The position numbers and the translations under genes were made by a program. The notes beneath the pieces were generated by a model. It was not told where the DNA came from and ran no database searches. It worked only from the letters and a program-made list of their open reading frames with translations. A stretch of 64,000 nucleotides of DNA, taken from NCBI RefSeq assembly GCF_041397485.1, contig NZ_JAWKWO010000001.1, positions 558,001-622,000 on the forward strand, in the 5' to 3' direction. Source of the stretch: Zhengella sp020637775. GTDB taxonomy: Bacteria > Pseudomonadota > Alphaproteobacteria > Rhizobiales > Rhizobiaceae. Shown here one piece after another: positions 12,241 through 19,222 of the stretch. The first letter of the stretch is position 1. Each line of letters begins with the position of its first letter.

Positions 12241-14231
12241 GCCTTCGCCTCTGCGGCAGCCTGCGGCGCAGCCTTGCGGCCGGACCGGGAGGGCGCACCG
12301 ACGCGCAGCCTGCGATCCGCCAGCGAAAGGACACCACCGGCCATCATGACCAGGCCACCAAGCCAGATCAGGGTCACCAGAGGCTTGTACCAGACGCGCA
12401 CCACCATGCCGCCATTGGATGCGGGATCGCCAAGGGAGACATACAATTGCGAGAAGATGAAGGTATGTATGCCCGCCTCGGTCGTCGGCATGCGGCTGGC
12501 CGTGTAGACCCGCTTTGCGGAGGCGATATCGGCCATTTTCGCTCCCTTGCCGTCGAGCAGCGAGAAACGCGCTTCGTCAGCCTGGAAGTTCGGGCCCTGT
12601 ATGGCCGCCATCTCGTCGAAACGAAGCGTATATCCGGCCACAGGCAGGGTATCGCCCTTTTCCATCGTCAGGATGTTTTCGGTCTGGAATGCGCTGACCC
12701 CGACTATTCCCAGAAGCGTCACGCCAAGACCGAAATGGCCAAACGCGGTGCCGAAGGCCGAGCCCGGAAGGCCGCGCAAGCGGCGCAGCATGACGGGAAA
12801 CGCCGCCTTGCCGACACCGGCTTTCAGGGCGAGATCGGTCAGGCTGCCGGCAAAAAGCCAAACGGCGAGACCCGTGCCAAGGGCCGCGAAAAGGGCGTTG
12901 CGATCAACGAACAACAGGACGAAGGCCACGCCCGCCAAGGCCAGGGCGAACGCCACGAAAAGGCGTTGCGTTGCCGCCCAGAGATCGCCACGCTTCCAGG
13001 CCAGCAACGGGCCGAATGGAACGGCGATGAGCAAGGGGATCATCAGCGGCCCGAAAGTGAGGTTGAAGAATGGCGCGCCGACCGAAATCTTTTCGCCGGT
13101 GACCGATTCCAGCAAAAGCGGATAGAGCGTGCCGATAAGCACGGTCGCCGTGGCCGTGGTCAGGAACAGGTTGTTGAGGACCAGGGCGCCTTCACGCGAG
13201 ACCGGCTGGAACAGTCCGCCGGCATTCAGGGAACCGGCTCGCCATGCAAACAGGGCCAGCGATCCGCCGATGAAGACCATCAGGATCATCAGGATGAAGA
13301 CGCCGCGCGACGGATCGGTGGCGAAGGCATGAACCGAGGTGAGAACGCCCGAGCGCACCAGGAAAGTGCCCAGAAGCGACAGCGAAAAGGTGATGATGGA
13401 GAGCAGTATCGTCCATATCTTGAGCGCGGAACGCTTTTCCATGACGATCGCGGAATGGAGCAGCGCAGTGCCGGCGAGCCAGGGCATGAACGACGCGTTT
13501 TCCACCGGATCCCAGAACCAGTATCCGCCCCAGCCCAGTTCGTAATAGGCCCAATAGGAGCCCATCGCGATGCCTGCGGTGAGGAATATCCAGGCGGCGA
13601 GCGTCCAGGGGCGAACCCAGCGCGCCCATGCCGCATCGACGCGGCCATCTATGAGGGCCGCCACGGCAAAGGCAAAGCTGATCGAAAACCCGACATAGCC
13701 GAGATAGAGAAGCGGCGGATGGATCGCGAGCCCGATGTCCTGGAGGATCGGGTTGAGATCCTGTCCCTGGACGGGCGGATTCGCCACACGCGCGAAGGGA
13801 TTGGACGTGAAGAGGATGAACAGCAGAAACGCGGTTCCGATCCATCCCTGAACCGCGATGACAAGCGCCTTCAGCCTCGATGGCAGGTTGCCGCCAAACA
13901 GCGCCACAAGGCCGCCGAATATCGAGAGGATGAGGACCCAGAGCAGCATCGAGCCCTCATGATTGCCCCAGGTGCCGGACACCTTGTAAATCAGTGGCTT
14001 GGCGGAATGGGAGTTCTCGACCACGTTGAGGACGGAGAAATCGGATGTGACATAGGCCTGGACGAGCGCGGCAAAGGAGATGGCAATCAGTGCCAGCACA
14101 GTCAAAGAGGCCGGCGCCGCCATTCCCATCAGCCGCTCGTCACCGGTGCGCGCGCCATAGACCGGGATCACCGACTGGACCAGTGAAACAGCCAGTGCAA
14201 GCACCAGCGCAAAATGTCCGATCTCCACCAT
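12237..14231 (-). CDS. ccmF: Heme lyase subunit CcmF (CycK)
   Basis: CcmF is a polytopic inner-membrane protein that accepts heme from CcmE and attaches it to apocytochrome c. The 664-residue sequence has about 14-15 hydrophobic segments and the conserved tryptophan-rich heme-handling motif WGGYWFWDPVENASF. Conserved histidines sit in loops such as NHEGSMLLW and IHPPLLYLGY. The C-terminal periplasmic region contains the AGYTLRFD stretch found in the family. The ATG at 14231 is preferred because GGGGAGG lies 7 bases before it; a TTG two codons upstream is less likely. It follows ccmE after 25 bp and overlaps ccmH by 4 bp. Confidence 0.97.
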   Translation of the reverse strand: MVEIGHFALVLALAVSLVQSVIPVYGARTGDERLMGMAAPASLTVLALIAISFAALVQAYVTSDFSVLNVVENSHSAKPLIYKVSGTWGNHEGSMLLWVLILSIFGGLVALFGGNLPSRLKALVIAVQGWIGTAFLLFILFTSNPFARVANPPVQGQDLNPILQDIGLAIHPPLLYLGYVGFSISFAFAVAALIDGRVDAAWARWVRPWTLAAWIFLTAGIAMGSYWAYYELGWGGYWFWDPVENASFMPWLAGTALLHSAIVMEKRSALKIWTILLSIITFSLSLLGTFLVRSGVLTSVHAFATDPSRGVFILMILMVFIGGSLALFAWRAGSLNAGGLFQPVSREGALVLNNLFLTTATATVLIGTLYPLLLESVTGEKISVGAPFFNLTFGPLMIPLLIAVPFGPLLAWKRGDLWAATQRLFVAFALALAGVAFVLLFVDRNALFAALGTGLAVWLFAGSLTDLALKAGVGKAAFPVMLRRLRGLPGSAFGTAFGHFGLGVTLLGIVGVSAFQTENILTMEKGDTLPVAGYTLRFDEMAAIQGPNFQADEARFSLLDGKGAKMADIASAKRVYTASRMPTTEAGIHTFIFSQLYVSLGDPASNGGMVVRVWYKPLVTLIWLGGLVMMAGGVLSLADRRLRVGAPSRSGRKAAPQAAAEAKA

Positions 14232-14256
14232 GCTCAAGCCTCCCCAACCGCCAGCA

Positions 14257-14712
14257 TCATTGCTCGCCTTCCCCGGTTTGCTGCCAGACGCCCTTTTCCT
14301 TCATGCTGTCGACAACTTCCTTGGGCATGTAGTTCTCGTCATGCTTGGCCAGCACCGTGTCGGCGACGAACTGCCCGTCGCCATTGAACAGGCCCTCTGT
14401 CACCACACCCTGACCCTCACGGAAAAGGTCGGGAAGGATGCCGTCATAGGTAACCGACACATCCTTGAGCGTATCGGTTACCGCGAAGCTTACCCGCGTG
14501 CCCTCCCCGCGCACAACCGTTCCCTCTTTCACGAGACCGCCAAGACGCATGCGCTGCCCTGCCTGAGCCTCGATGGAAGTCAGATCGGACGGCGTGACGA
14601 AGAAAACGATCTTCTGGTTCAACGCCACCAGCACAAGGCCGGCTGCAAGCCCGAGAAATGCCAGCCCGCCCAAAATGACGGAAAGCCGTTTCTGTTTCCT
14701 GGTCATTGCCAT
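14257..14712 (-). CDS. ccmE: Heme chaperone CcmE (CycJ)
   Basis: CcmE binds heme covalently in the periplasm and hands it to CcmF. The 151-residue protein has one N-terminal membrane anchor (about 10-31) and the beta-barrel domain of the family. The covalent heme ligand is His124 in LAKHDENYMP, with Tyr128 as the likely axial ligand, so it is the usual histidine type of CcmE. The ATG was chosen because GAGGT lies 8 bases upstream, overlapping the ccmI stop codon; this indicates translational coupling. The order I-E-F-H is that of rhizobial cycHJKL. Confidence 0.96.
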   Translation of the reverse strand: MAMTRKQKRLSVILGGLAFLGLAAGLVLVALNQKIVFFVTPSDLTSIEAQAGQRMRLGGLVKEGTVVRGEGTRVSFAVTDTLKDVSVTYDGILPDLFREGQGVVTEGLFNGDGQFVADTVLAKHDENYMPKEVVDSMKEKGVWQQTGEGEQ

Positions 14713-14722
14713 CGTCGTTACC

Positions 14723-15898
14723 TCATTGCGTACTGACCGGTGCCTGAATGCCCAGCGAAGCCGCAAAGGCCGCCAGTTCGCCGGCCTGCTCCGGCTTGTC
14801 CTCGAATGCTGCCAGCGCCCGGCTCAAGGCCGCCGCGGCATCATCCTTGCGCCCCATCACGGCATAGGCGCGAATAAGGCGCTGCCAGCCTGCGGCATCG
14901 TCCGGGTTTTCCTTCAGGCGCTCGTCGAGTTGGGAGATCATTCCCTCGATCATCGCCATGCGGTCCTGTGCGCTCATCTGCTGGGCGGCAGCCACATCCT
15001 CGGCAGTCGGTCCGCGTTCAGGCGCAGGGGCGCCCGATTGCGCCGTCTCCGGCAAGGCGGGAGCCTCTGCGCCGGATTCGCGGATGGCATTGACCGAAGC
15101 CGCGCGCCAGGGCGAACCATCCGCGGCCGTCTCGCTCAATTCCCGCCAGGCCGCGCGCGCTTCCTCCAGGCGTCCGGCCTGGGCAGCGCCGACGGCAACG
15201 AAGAAACGCGCCTTCTCGTTTCGAGGCTCCAGCGCGAGCGCCCTGCGGAACGCTTCAAGCGACGCGCCATCGACGATGCCCTGCGCTCCGGCACCGAGCG
15301 CCTCGCCAAGGCCATTGAGGCGTTGGGCGTTCTCGCCCCTGATCCGGATGAGATTGCGCCAGGCATTGGCCGAATCGTCAAACCGGCCAAGGCGCATGTA
15401 GATCGGACCCAGGACTTCCCAGCCGGTCGCATCGTCGGGATTGCGCCGCAAATGATCTTCGGCACGGGCCACCAGTTCGGCAACCGAGGCGTTGGCCGGG
15501 TTCTGCTGCATCCGCATGGCGAGCGGCTGATCAGGCAAGGAGGGCGAGCCGAGTGCAGAATAGAGTCCCCAACTGACAACCGGAATCGAGAGGATCGCCA
15601 AGCCGGCCACAACCCGGGACATTCGGGCGACAGAAACCGTGTGTGCGGCCTTTGCCTCGGCATCCGCCTTCAGGAGCCGGCGTGCGATCTCCGCGCGCGC
15701 CTCTTCTGCTTCACGGCCCGAGATCAGGCCGCGCGCCTCGTCGCGCTCCAGTTCCTTGAGCTGGTCCTTGTAGACCTCGCGGTCATAGGCCGCGGCATTG
15801 TCGGCGGCTGCAGGCGCACGCAGCATCGGGCGCAGGAGCGCCACGGCTGCGGCAAGGGTCAGGAAAATGGCAACAATCCAGATCGTCATGACGTTCAT
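14723..15898 (-). CDS. ccmI: Cytochrome c maturation TPR protein CcmI (CycH)
   Basis: CcmI binds the C-terminus of apocytochrome c and delivers it to the CcmF/CcmH lyase. This 391-residue protein has two transmembrane helices near residues 4-22 and 93-112, joined by a cytoplasmic loop with YDREVYKDQLKELERDEARG, a leucine-zipper-like stretch typical of the family. A periplasmic domain with TPR-like repeats follows, for example DATGWEVLGPIYMRLGRF and DAAGWQRLIRAYAVMGR. It heads the ccm operon on the minus strand. The ribosome site before the first ATG is weak; a second ATG three codons on is possible. Confidence 0.93.
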   Translation of the reverse strand: MNVMTIWIVAIFLTLAAAVALLRPMLRAPAAADNAAAYDREVYKDQLKELERDEARGLISGREAEEARAEIARRLLKADAEAKAAHTVSVARMSRVVAGLAILSIPVVSWGLYSALGSPSLPDQPLAMRMQQNPANASVAELVARAEDHLRRNPDDATGWEVLGPIYMRLGRFDDSANAWRNLIRIRGENAQRLNGLGEALGAGAQGIVDGASLEAFRRALALEPRNEKARFFVAVGAAQAGRLEEARAAWRELSETAADGSPWRAASVNAIRESGAEAPALPETAQSGAPAPERGPTAEDVAAAQQMSAQDRMAMIEGMISQLDERLKENPDDAAGWQRLIRAYAVMGRKDDAAAALSRALAAFEDKPEQAGELAAFAASLGIQAPVSTQ

Positions 15899-15972
15899 TT
15901 AGCCATTGCCAAGGCCGCTGCCAACCAGTGCAAAGTTGATTATCGGTGGCACATTTCGCCACAGGGGCGCCA

Positions 15973-16404
15973 TCAGTTCAAAAGGGTCCAGCTTCCATCG
16001 GGATTGCGGCAGGCAGCACCGCGAAATTCGGACACTTCGCCCTTGCGGTCGAGGACATGGGTATACTGGCGGCAATTCTGCGACCCGACCTGATAGGGTT
16101 GGGCCGGTGTCACCGTGCCCGACACGCCATAGCCCTTCCAGGCCACGCTTTCCCCACCGCGCGCATATTCGAGCGCGCGATATTCCGCCTCCAGCGCACG
16201 GCGCTGGTCGCTCGATCCCGCCTCAAGCAAATTGCCTTGCGCCACGAGACCGCCGCCCAGCGGAGCCAGCAGGTTTCGCTCCACCGCGGCTGCGCCACGC
16301 GGAAGGGCTTGGGCCGGCGCAAAGGCTGTCCGCGTGACCGAACCGGTCGCGCAGCCGGCGGCCAGCAGAACAGGGGCCAAAGCCAGAAGCCGGATCATCT
16401 GCAT
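15973..16404 (-). CDS. Small outer-membrane-type lipoprotein, RT0821/Lpp0805 surface-antigen family
   Basis: The 143-residue product starts with a lipoprotein signal (LLAAGC, acylated Cys about residue 18). Downstream it has an alanine/glycine-rich stretch, then the C-terminal pattern SQNCRQYTHVL ... FRGAACRNPDGSW, typical of the 17-kDa surface-antigen-like RT0821/Lpp0805 family. Two further cysteines in this part could form a disulfide in the periplasm. A GAGGGA site lies 7 bases before the ATG. The gene sits between feuQ and ccmI, all in the same orientation. Its function is unknown; an envelope structural role is inferred from the lipobox only. Confidence 0.75.
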   Translation of the reverse strand: MQMIRLLALAPVLLAAGCATGSVTRTAFAPAQALPRGAAAVERNLLAPLGGGLVAQGNLLEAGSSDQRRALEAEYRALEYARGGESVAWKGYGVSGTVTPAQPYQVGSQNCRQYTHVLDRKGEVSEFRGAACRNPDGSWTLLN

Positions 16405-16463
16405 GATTTCATCCCTCGAATCTTGGCAGCGACATTGCCCGATAACCGCAGCTTATGTCCGAA

Positions 16464-17840
16464 TTAGGACATACGCCATGCTTTCGCCACAGGCAGTTCC
16501 ACCTTTGCTTCCAATCCGCCCAATGCGGCCCTTCCCAGCGAGAGGCGTCCGCCATATTCGCTGACCAGCTCGGAAACGATGGAAAGGCCGAGGCCGCTGC
16601 CCGGCACCTGTTCGTCAAGCCGCCTGCCCCGTTTCAGGGCCTCGGCGGCTCTTTCGGCGGGAATGCCCGGACCATCATCGGCCACGCGCACGACGAGCCG
16701 GCCTTCGCCATCTTCCGCAAGAGCAAGCGTGACGGCATGGCGCGACCATTTCACGGCGTTTTCCAGAAGGTTGCCGACAATTTCTTCGAGATCCTGCTCC
16801 TCCCCGGCGAAGATGACAGGCCGGTCGGGAAGATCGGTCGCGATGTCCTTGTCCGGGTTCAGCTTGGCGACCACACGCGCCAGGCGCTCAAGAACGGCGG
16901 CCGCATCGGCACGGTAGATCACGCTTTCCCGCTGGGCAGCGATGCGGGCGCGCTGAAGATAGTGCTCCACCTGGGAACGCATCGCTTCGGCCTGCTGCCC
17001 GATGATCCGCCCCCTGTCGCCGCCAAGGGCATTTCCTTCGTTGACGATCACGGCAAGGGGCGTCTTCAGCGAATGGGCGAGATTGCCGACCTGCGTGCGG
17101 GAGCGCTCGACAATGCGCCGATTGTTCTCGATGAGGGCGTTCATCTCCTCGGCCAGCGGTTCGATCTCGTGGGGGAATGGACCCGCCAGAAGGTGCGCCC
17201 TGCCCTCGCGAATGTCGCCCAGCGCCATCCGGACCCGGTCGAGCGGGCGCAGGCCATAACGCATCGCCATGGCATTGATTGCCACGAGCGCCAGGCCGAG
17301 AATGGCGAAATAGGTCCAGATCTGACGCCGGAAGGCGGCAATGTCCGCGCGCAATTCTGATTCATTGCCCATGATGCGGAAGCGGGCAGCCGCTCCCGTG
17401 CCGCCCAGTTCGAACTCGCTTTCGAACACCCTGACGCGCTCGCCGGCAAGGCCGTCGGTCACGTAGGTCCGGCGAAACATGCTGTCGAAGGGAACGCGAG
17501 CGGGCGGCGGCGCCGCAACTGGTCCGGTCATCGAGGGCGAGGACAGCGGCGCCTCTATGTCGCCGGTGACCGGCTCCACGGACCAGTACCAGCCCGATCG
17601 AGGCTGGGAATAGCGGATGTCGCCGAAATCGGGTGATCCATCCAGCCGGGACTCGGAATCAAGGCCGACCGAGCCGATCAGGTTGAACAGGTGCGCGGAC
17701 AGCAACTGGTCGAAATTCCTGACGCTGGCACGGCTGTAGAGCGTGGCGATCACCGTGGCGATGACCAGCAAGGCAACCACGACGAGGACGGTGGACAGAA
17801 GCGTGACCCGCAGGGCCAGCGATTTGGGAAGAAAGCCCAT
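16464..17840 (-). CDS. feuQ: Sensor histidine kinase FeuQ
   Basis: FeuQ is the sensor of a two-component system that in Sinorhizobium controls genes such as the cyclic glucan exporter ndvA. The protein has an N-terminal transmembrane helix (about 9-34), a large periplasmic domain, a second helix near 165-185 and a HAMP-like segment. The phosphoacceptor helix carries NLAHSLKTPLAVI, and the ATPase domain carries NLLENAVKW, DDGPGIP and GSGLGLSI. The ATG at 17840 lies 17 bp after the feuP stop. A TTG overlapping that stop (TTGA) is an alternative that adds seven residues. The identification rests mainly on its partner, whose FeuP identity is very clear. Confidence 0.85.
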   Translation of the reverse strand: MGFLPKSLALRVTLLSTVLVVVALLVIATVIATLYSRASVRNFDQLLSAHLFNLIGSVGLDSESRLDGSPDFGDIRYSQPRSGWYWSVEPVTGDIEAPLSSPSMTGPVAAPPPARVPFDSMFRRTYVTDGLAGERVRVFESEFELGGTGAAARFRIMGNESELRADIAAFRRQIWTYFAILGLALVAINAMAMRYGLRPLDRVRMALGDIREGRAHLLAGPFPHEIEPLAEEMNALIENNRRIVERSRTQVGNLAHSLKTPLAVIVNEGNALGGDRGRIIGQQAEAMRSQVEHYLQRARIAAQRESVIYRADAAAVLERLARVVAKLNPDKDIATDLPDRPVIFAGEEQDLEEIVGNLLENAVKWSRHAVTLALAEDGEGRLVVRVADDGPGIPAERAAEALKRGRRLDEQVPGSGLGLSIVSELVSEYGGRLSLGRAALGGLEAKVELPVAKAWRMS

Positions 17841-17857
17841 GCGATCCGAAACGCCGC

Positions 17858-18523
17858 TCAACCGGCGTCGGCGCGCAGGCGGTAACCCATGCCACGGACA
17901 GTCTCGATCAGGTCGACGCCCATCTTCTTGCGCAGGCGGCCGACAAACACCTCGATCGTGTTCGAATCGCGATCGAAATCCTGATCGTAAAGGTGCTCCA
18001 CGAGTTCGGTTCGCGAAACCACCTTGTCCGGATGATGCATGAGATAGGACAACAGGCGGAATTCATGCGACGTCAGCTTCAGCGGCTGTCCGTTCACGTC
18101 CGCCTTGGAATTGCGGGTGTCCAGGCGCAGGGGCCCGCACGTGATCTCTGACGAGGCATGACCCGCGGCCCGGCGGATCAGCGCGCGCAAGCGGGCCAGG
18201 ACTTCCTCGATATGGAACGGCTTGGCGACATAATCGTCCGCGCCGGCATCAATGCCGGCGACCTTGTCGCTCCAGCGATCGCGGGCGGTCAGGATGAGCA
18301 CCGGCATGGTGCGGCCTTCGCGGCGCCAGCGCTCCAGCACGGAAAGGCCGTCCATTTGCGGCAGGCCAAGGTCGAGTACGACGGCGTCGTAGGGTTCGTT
18401 ATCGCCAAGAAAATGCCCTTCCTCGCCGTCAAATGCACAATCGGTCACATAGCCGGCTTCAGCCAGGGCTTCGCAAAGCTGACGGTTGAGGTCCTTGTCA
18501 TCCTCGACAACCAGTATCCGCAT
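17858..18523 (-). CDS. feuP: Response regulator FeuP
   Basis: This 221-residue OmpR/PhoP-class regulator has the receiver core VEDDKDLNRQ, phosphoacceptor Asp51 in VVLDLGLPQMDG and the switch lysine in YVAKPFH. Its winged-helix domain contains LTSHEFRLLSYLMHH, DFDRDSNTIEVFVGRLRKK and the terminal ETVRGMGYRL. These segments are close to what I recall of rhizobial FeuP. The ATG at 18523 starts directly with the receiver domain and is preceded by AGAGGA. feuQ follows at once, and a small secreted protein gene precedes it on the same strand. The system should respond to envelope or osmotic conditions, by analogy with Sinorhizobium. Confidence 0.9.
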   Translation of the reverse strand: MRILVVEDDKDLNRQLCEALAEAGYVTDCAFDGEEGHFLGDNEPYDAVVLDLGLPQMDGLSVLERWRREGRTMPVLILTARDRWSDKVAGIDAGADDYVAKPFHIEEVLARLRALIRRAAGHASSEITCGPLRLDTRNSKADVNGQPLKLTSHEFRLLSYLMHHPDKVVSRTELVEHLYDQDFDRDSNTIEVFVGRLRKKMGVDLIETVRGMGYRLRADAG

Positions 18524-18598
18524 GGGTGGCAATCCTCTCGTGCACTGCTTCCATTGTGCCGGAATCCGGCGTCCGATCAATCCGGCCCGAGCCCGTGC

Positions 18599-18898
18599 CT
18601 ATTGATAGGGAACAACGATTTCCTGCCGGCTCGGACGCTGTCCGCCGCCGCGCGGCACAAGAACAACGATGACGCAGACCGACTGGCCGCCCCGCGTTTC
18701 CTGGGTCGCCTTGGCAAGCTGCCCGCCTTTCTGCGACGCCACCCGCTGGCCGACGGCATAGCAGCCACCGGCCGCCTGGATTGCGGGAATTGCCGGCGCA
18801 AGGTCCGGCCGCGGCAAGCTCCATGCAGCGGCAGGCGATATGGCGGCAAGGGCCAATGCGCCAGCGGCAAGGAGACGGATCAGGGTGTTTCTCTTCAT
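18599..18898 (-). CDS. Small secreted protein upstream of feuPQ (candidate FeuN-like modulator)
   Basis: This gene encodes 99 residues. It has a clear signal peptide: a basic start (MKRNTLIRLL), a hydrophobic core and an SPAAA cleavage region near residues 24-26. The mature part is about 74 residues with two cysteines (GGCYAVGQ and QSVCVIVV) and an ETRGGQSVCVIVVLVP stretch. It lies 75 bp upstream of feuP on the same strand. In Sinorhizobium a small periplasmic protein, FeuN, encoded next to feuPQ restrains FeuQ signalling. Position, size and export match that role, but I cannot confirm homology. An in-frame ATG one codon earlier is equally possible. Confidence 0.65.
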   Translation of the reverse strand: MKRNTLIRLLAAGALALAAISPAAAWSLPRPDLAPAIPAIQAAGGCYAVGQRVASQKGGQLAKATQETRGGQSVCVIVVLVPRGGGQRPSRQEIVVPYQ

Positions 18899-18948
18899 CA
18901 TGGGGCGGGTATACCGGCTCGCGGCTGAACATGACATGAATGATTAGG

Positions 18949-18989
18949 CCATGGAACGGCGGGCCTCCAAGGCCGGAGCCGTTCCATGG
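18949..18989 (-). terminator. Long hairpin at the end of the GTA cluster
   Basis: A 12-bp perfect inverted repeat (CCATGGAACGGC with GCCGTTCCATGG) encloses a 17-base loop that itself contains GGCC/GGCC arms. It starts 11 bp after the stop of the last GTA-linked gene. There is no T-run on the minus strand, so it may act as a 3' stability structure rather than a classical terminator. Confidence 0.55.
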
Positions 18990-18999
18990 CCAGCCGCGT

Positions 19000-19206
19000 T
19001 CAGTCGATGACGGTCTGCGCGGAAAGCCTGCCGATGATGGCGGCAAGACCCGACAGTGCCGTCACCGCTTGCAGAATGGTCTCCGCGAGGGCCGAACCAT
19101 CGAGACCGGCGACCGGCAGGCCGGCCATTCCGGCAACCGCGCTGGCAATGGTCACGAGCGAGGCCCAAATGGTCTTGGAGAGATACCACGGCTTGGTGTC
19201 GTTCAT
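19000..19206 (-). CDS. Small two-helix membrane protein, holin-like, at the end of the GTA cluster
   Basis: The 68-residue product has a short polar N-terminus (MNDTKPWYLSKT), a hydrophobic helix at about 15-33, a short turn with Gly/Pro, and a second hydrophobic helix at about 42-60 ending in GRLSAQ. This size and layout fit small phage holins. Similar proteins starting MNDTKPWYLS occur in alphaproteobacterial prophages, as I recall. It lies 16 bp after gp15, in the same direction, with AAAGGA upstream of the ATG, so it is probably cotranscribed with the GTA. In Rhodobacter the GTA lysis genes are located elsewhere. A holin role is inference. Confidence 0.6.
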   Translation of the reverse strand: MNDTKPWYLSKTIWASLVTIASAVAGMAGLPVAGLDGSALAETILQAVTALSGLAAIIGRLSAQTVID

Positions 19207-19222
19207 GGGAAATCCTTTCCTT

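Noticed and set aside
12177..14186. A 669-codon open frame antisense to ccmF
   Set aside because: ccmF is certain from its WWD-type motif and operon place. The other strand gives a charged, low-complexity product, a shadow.
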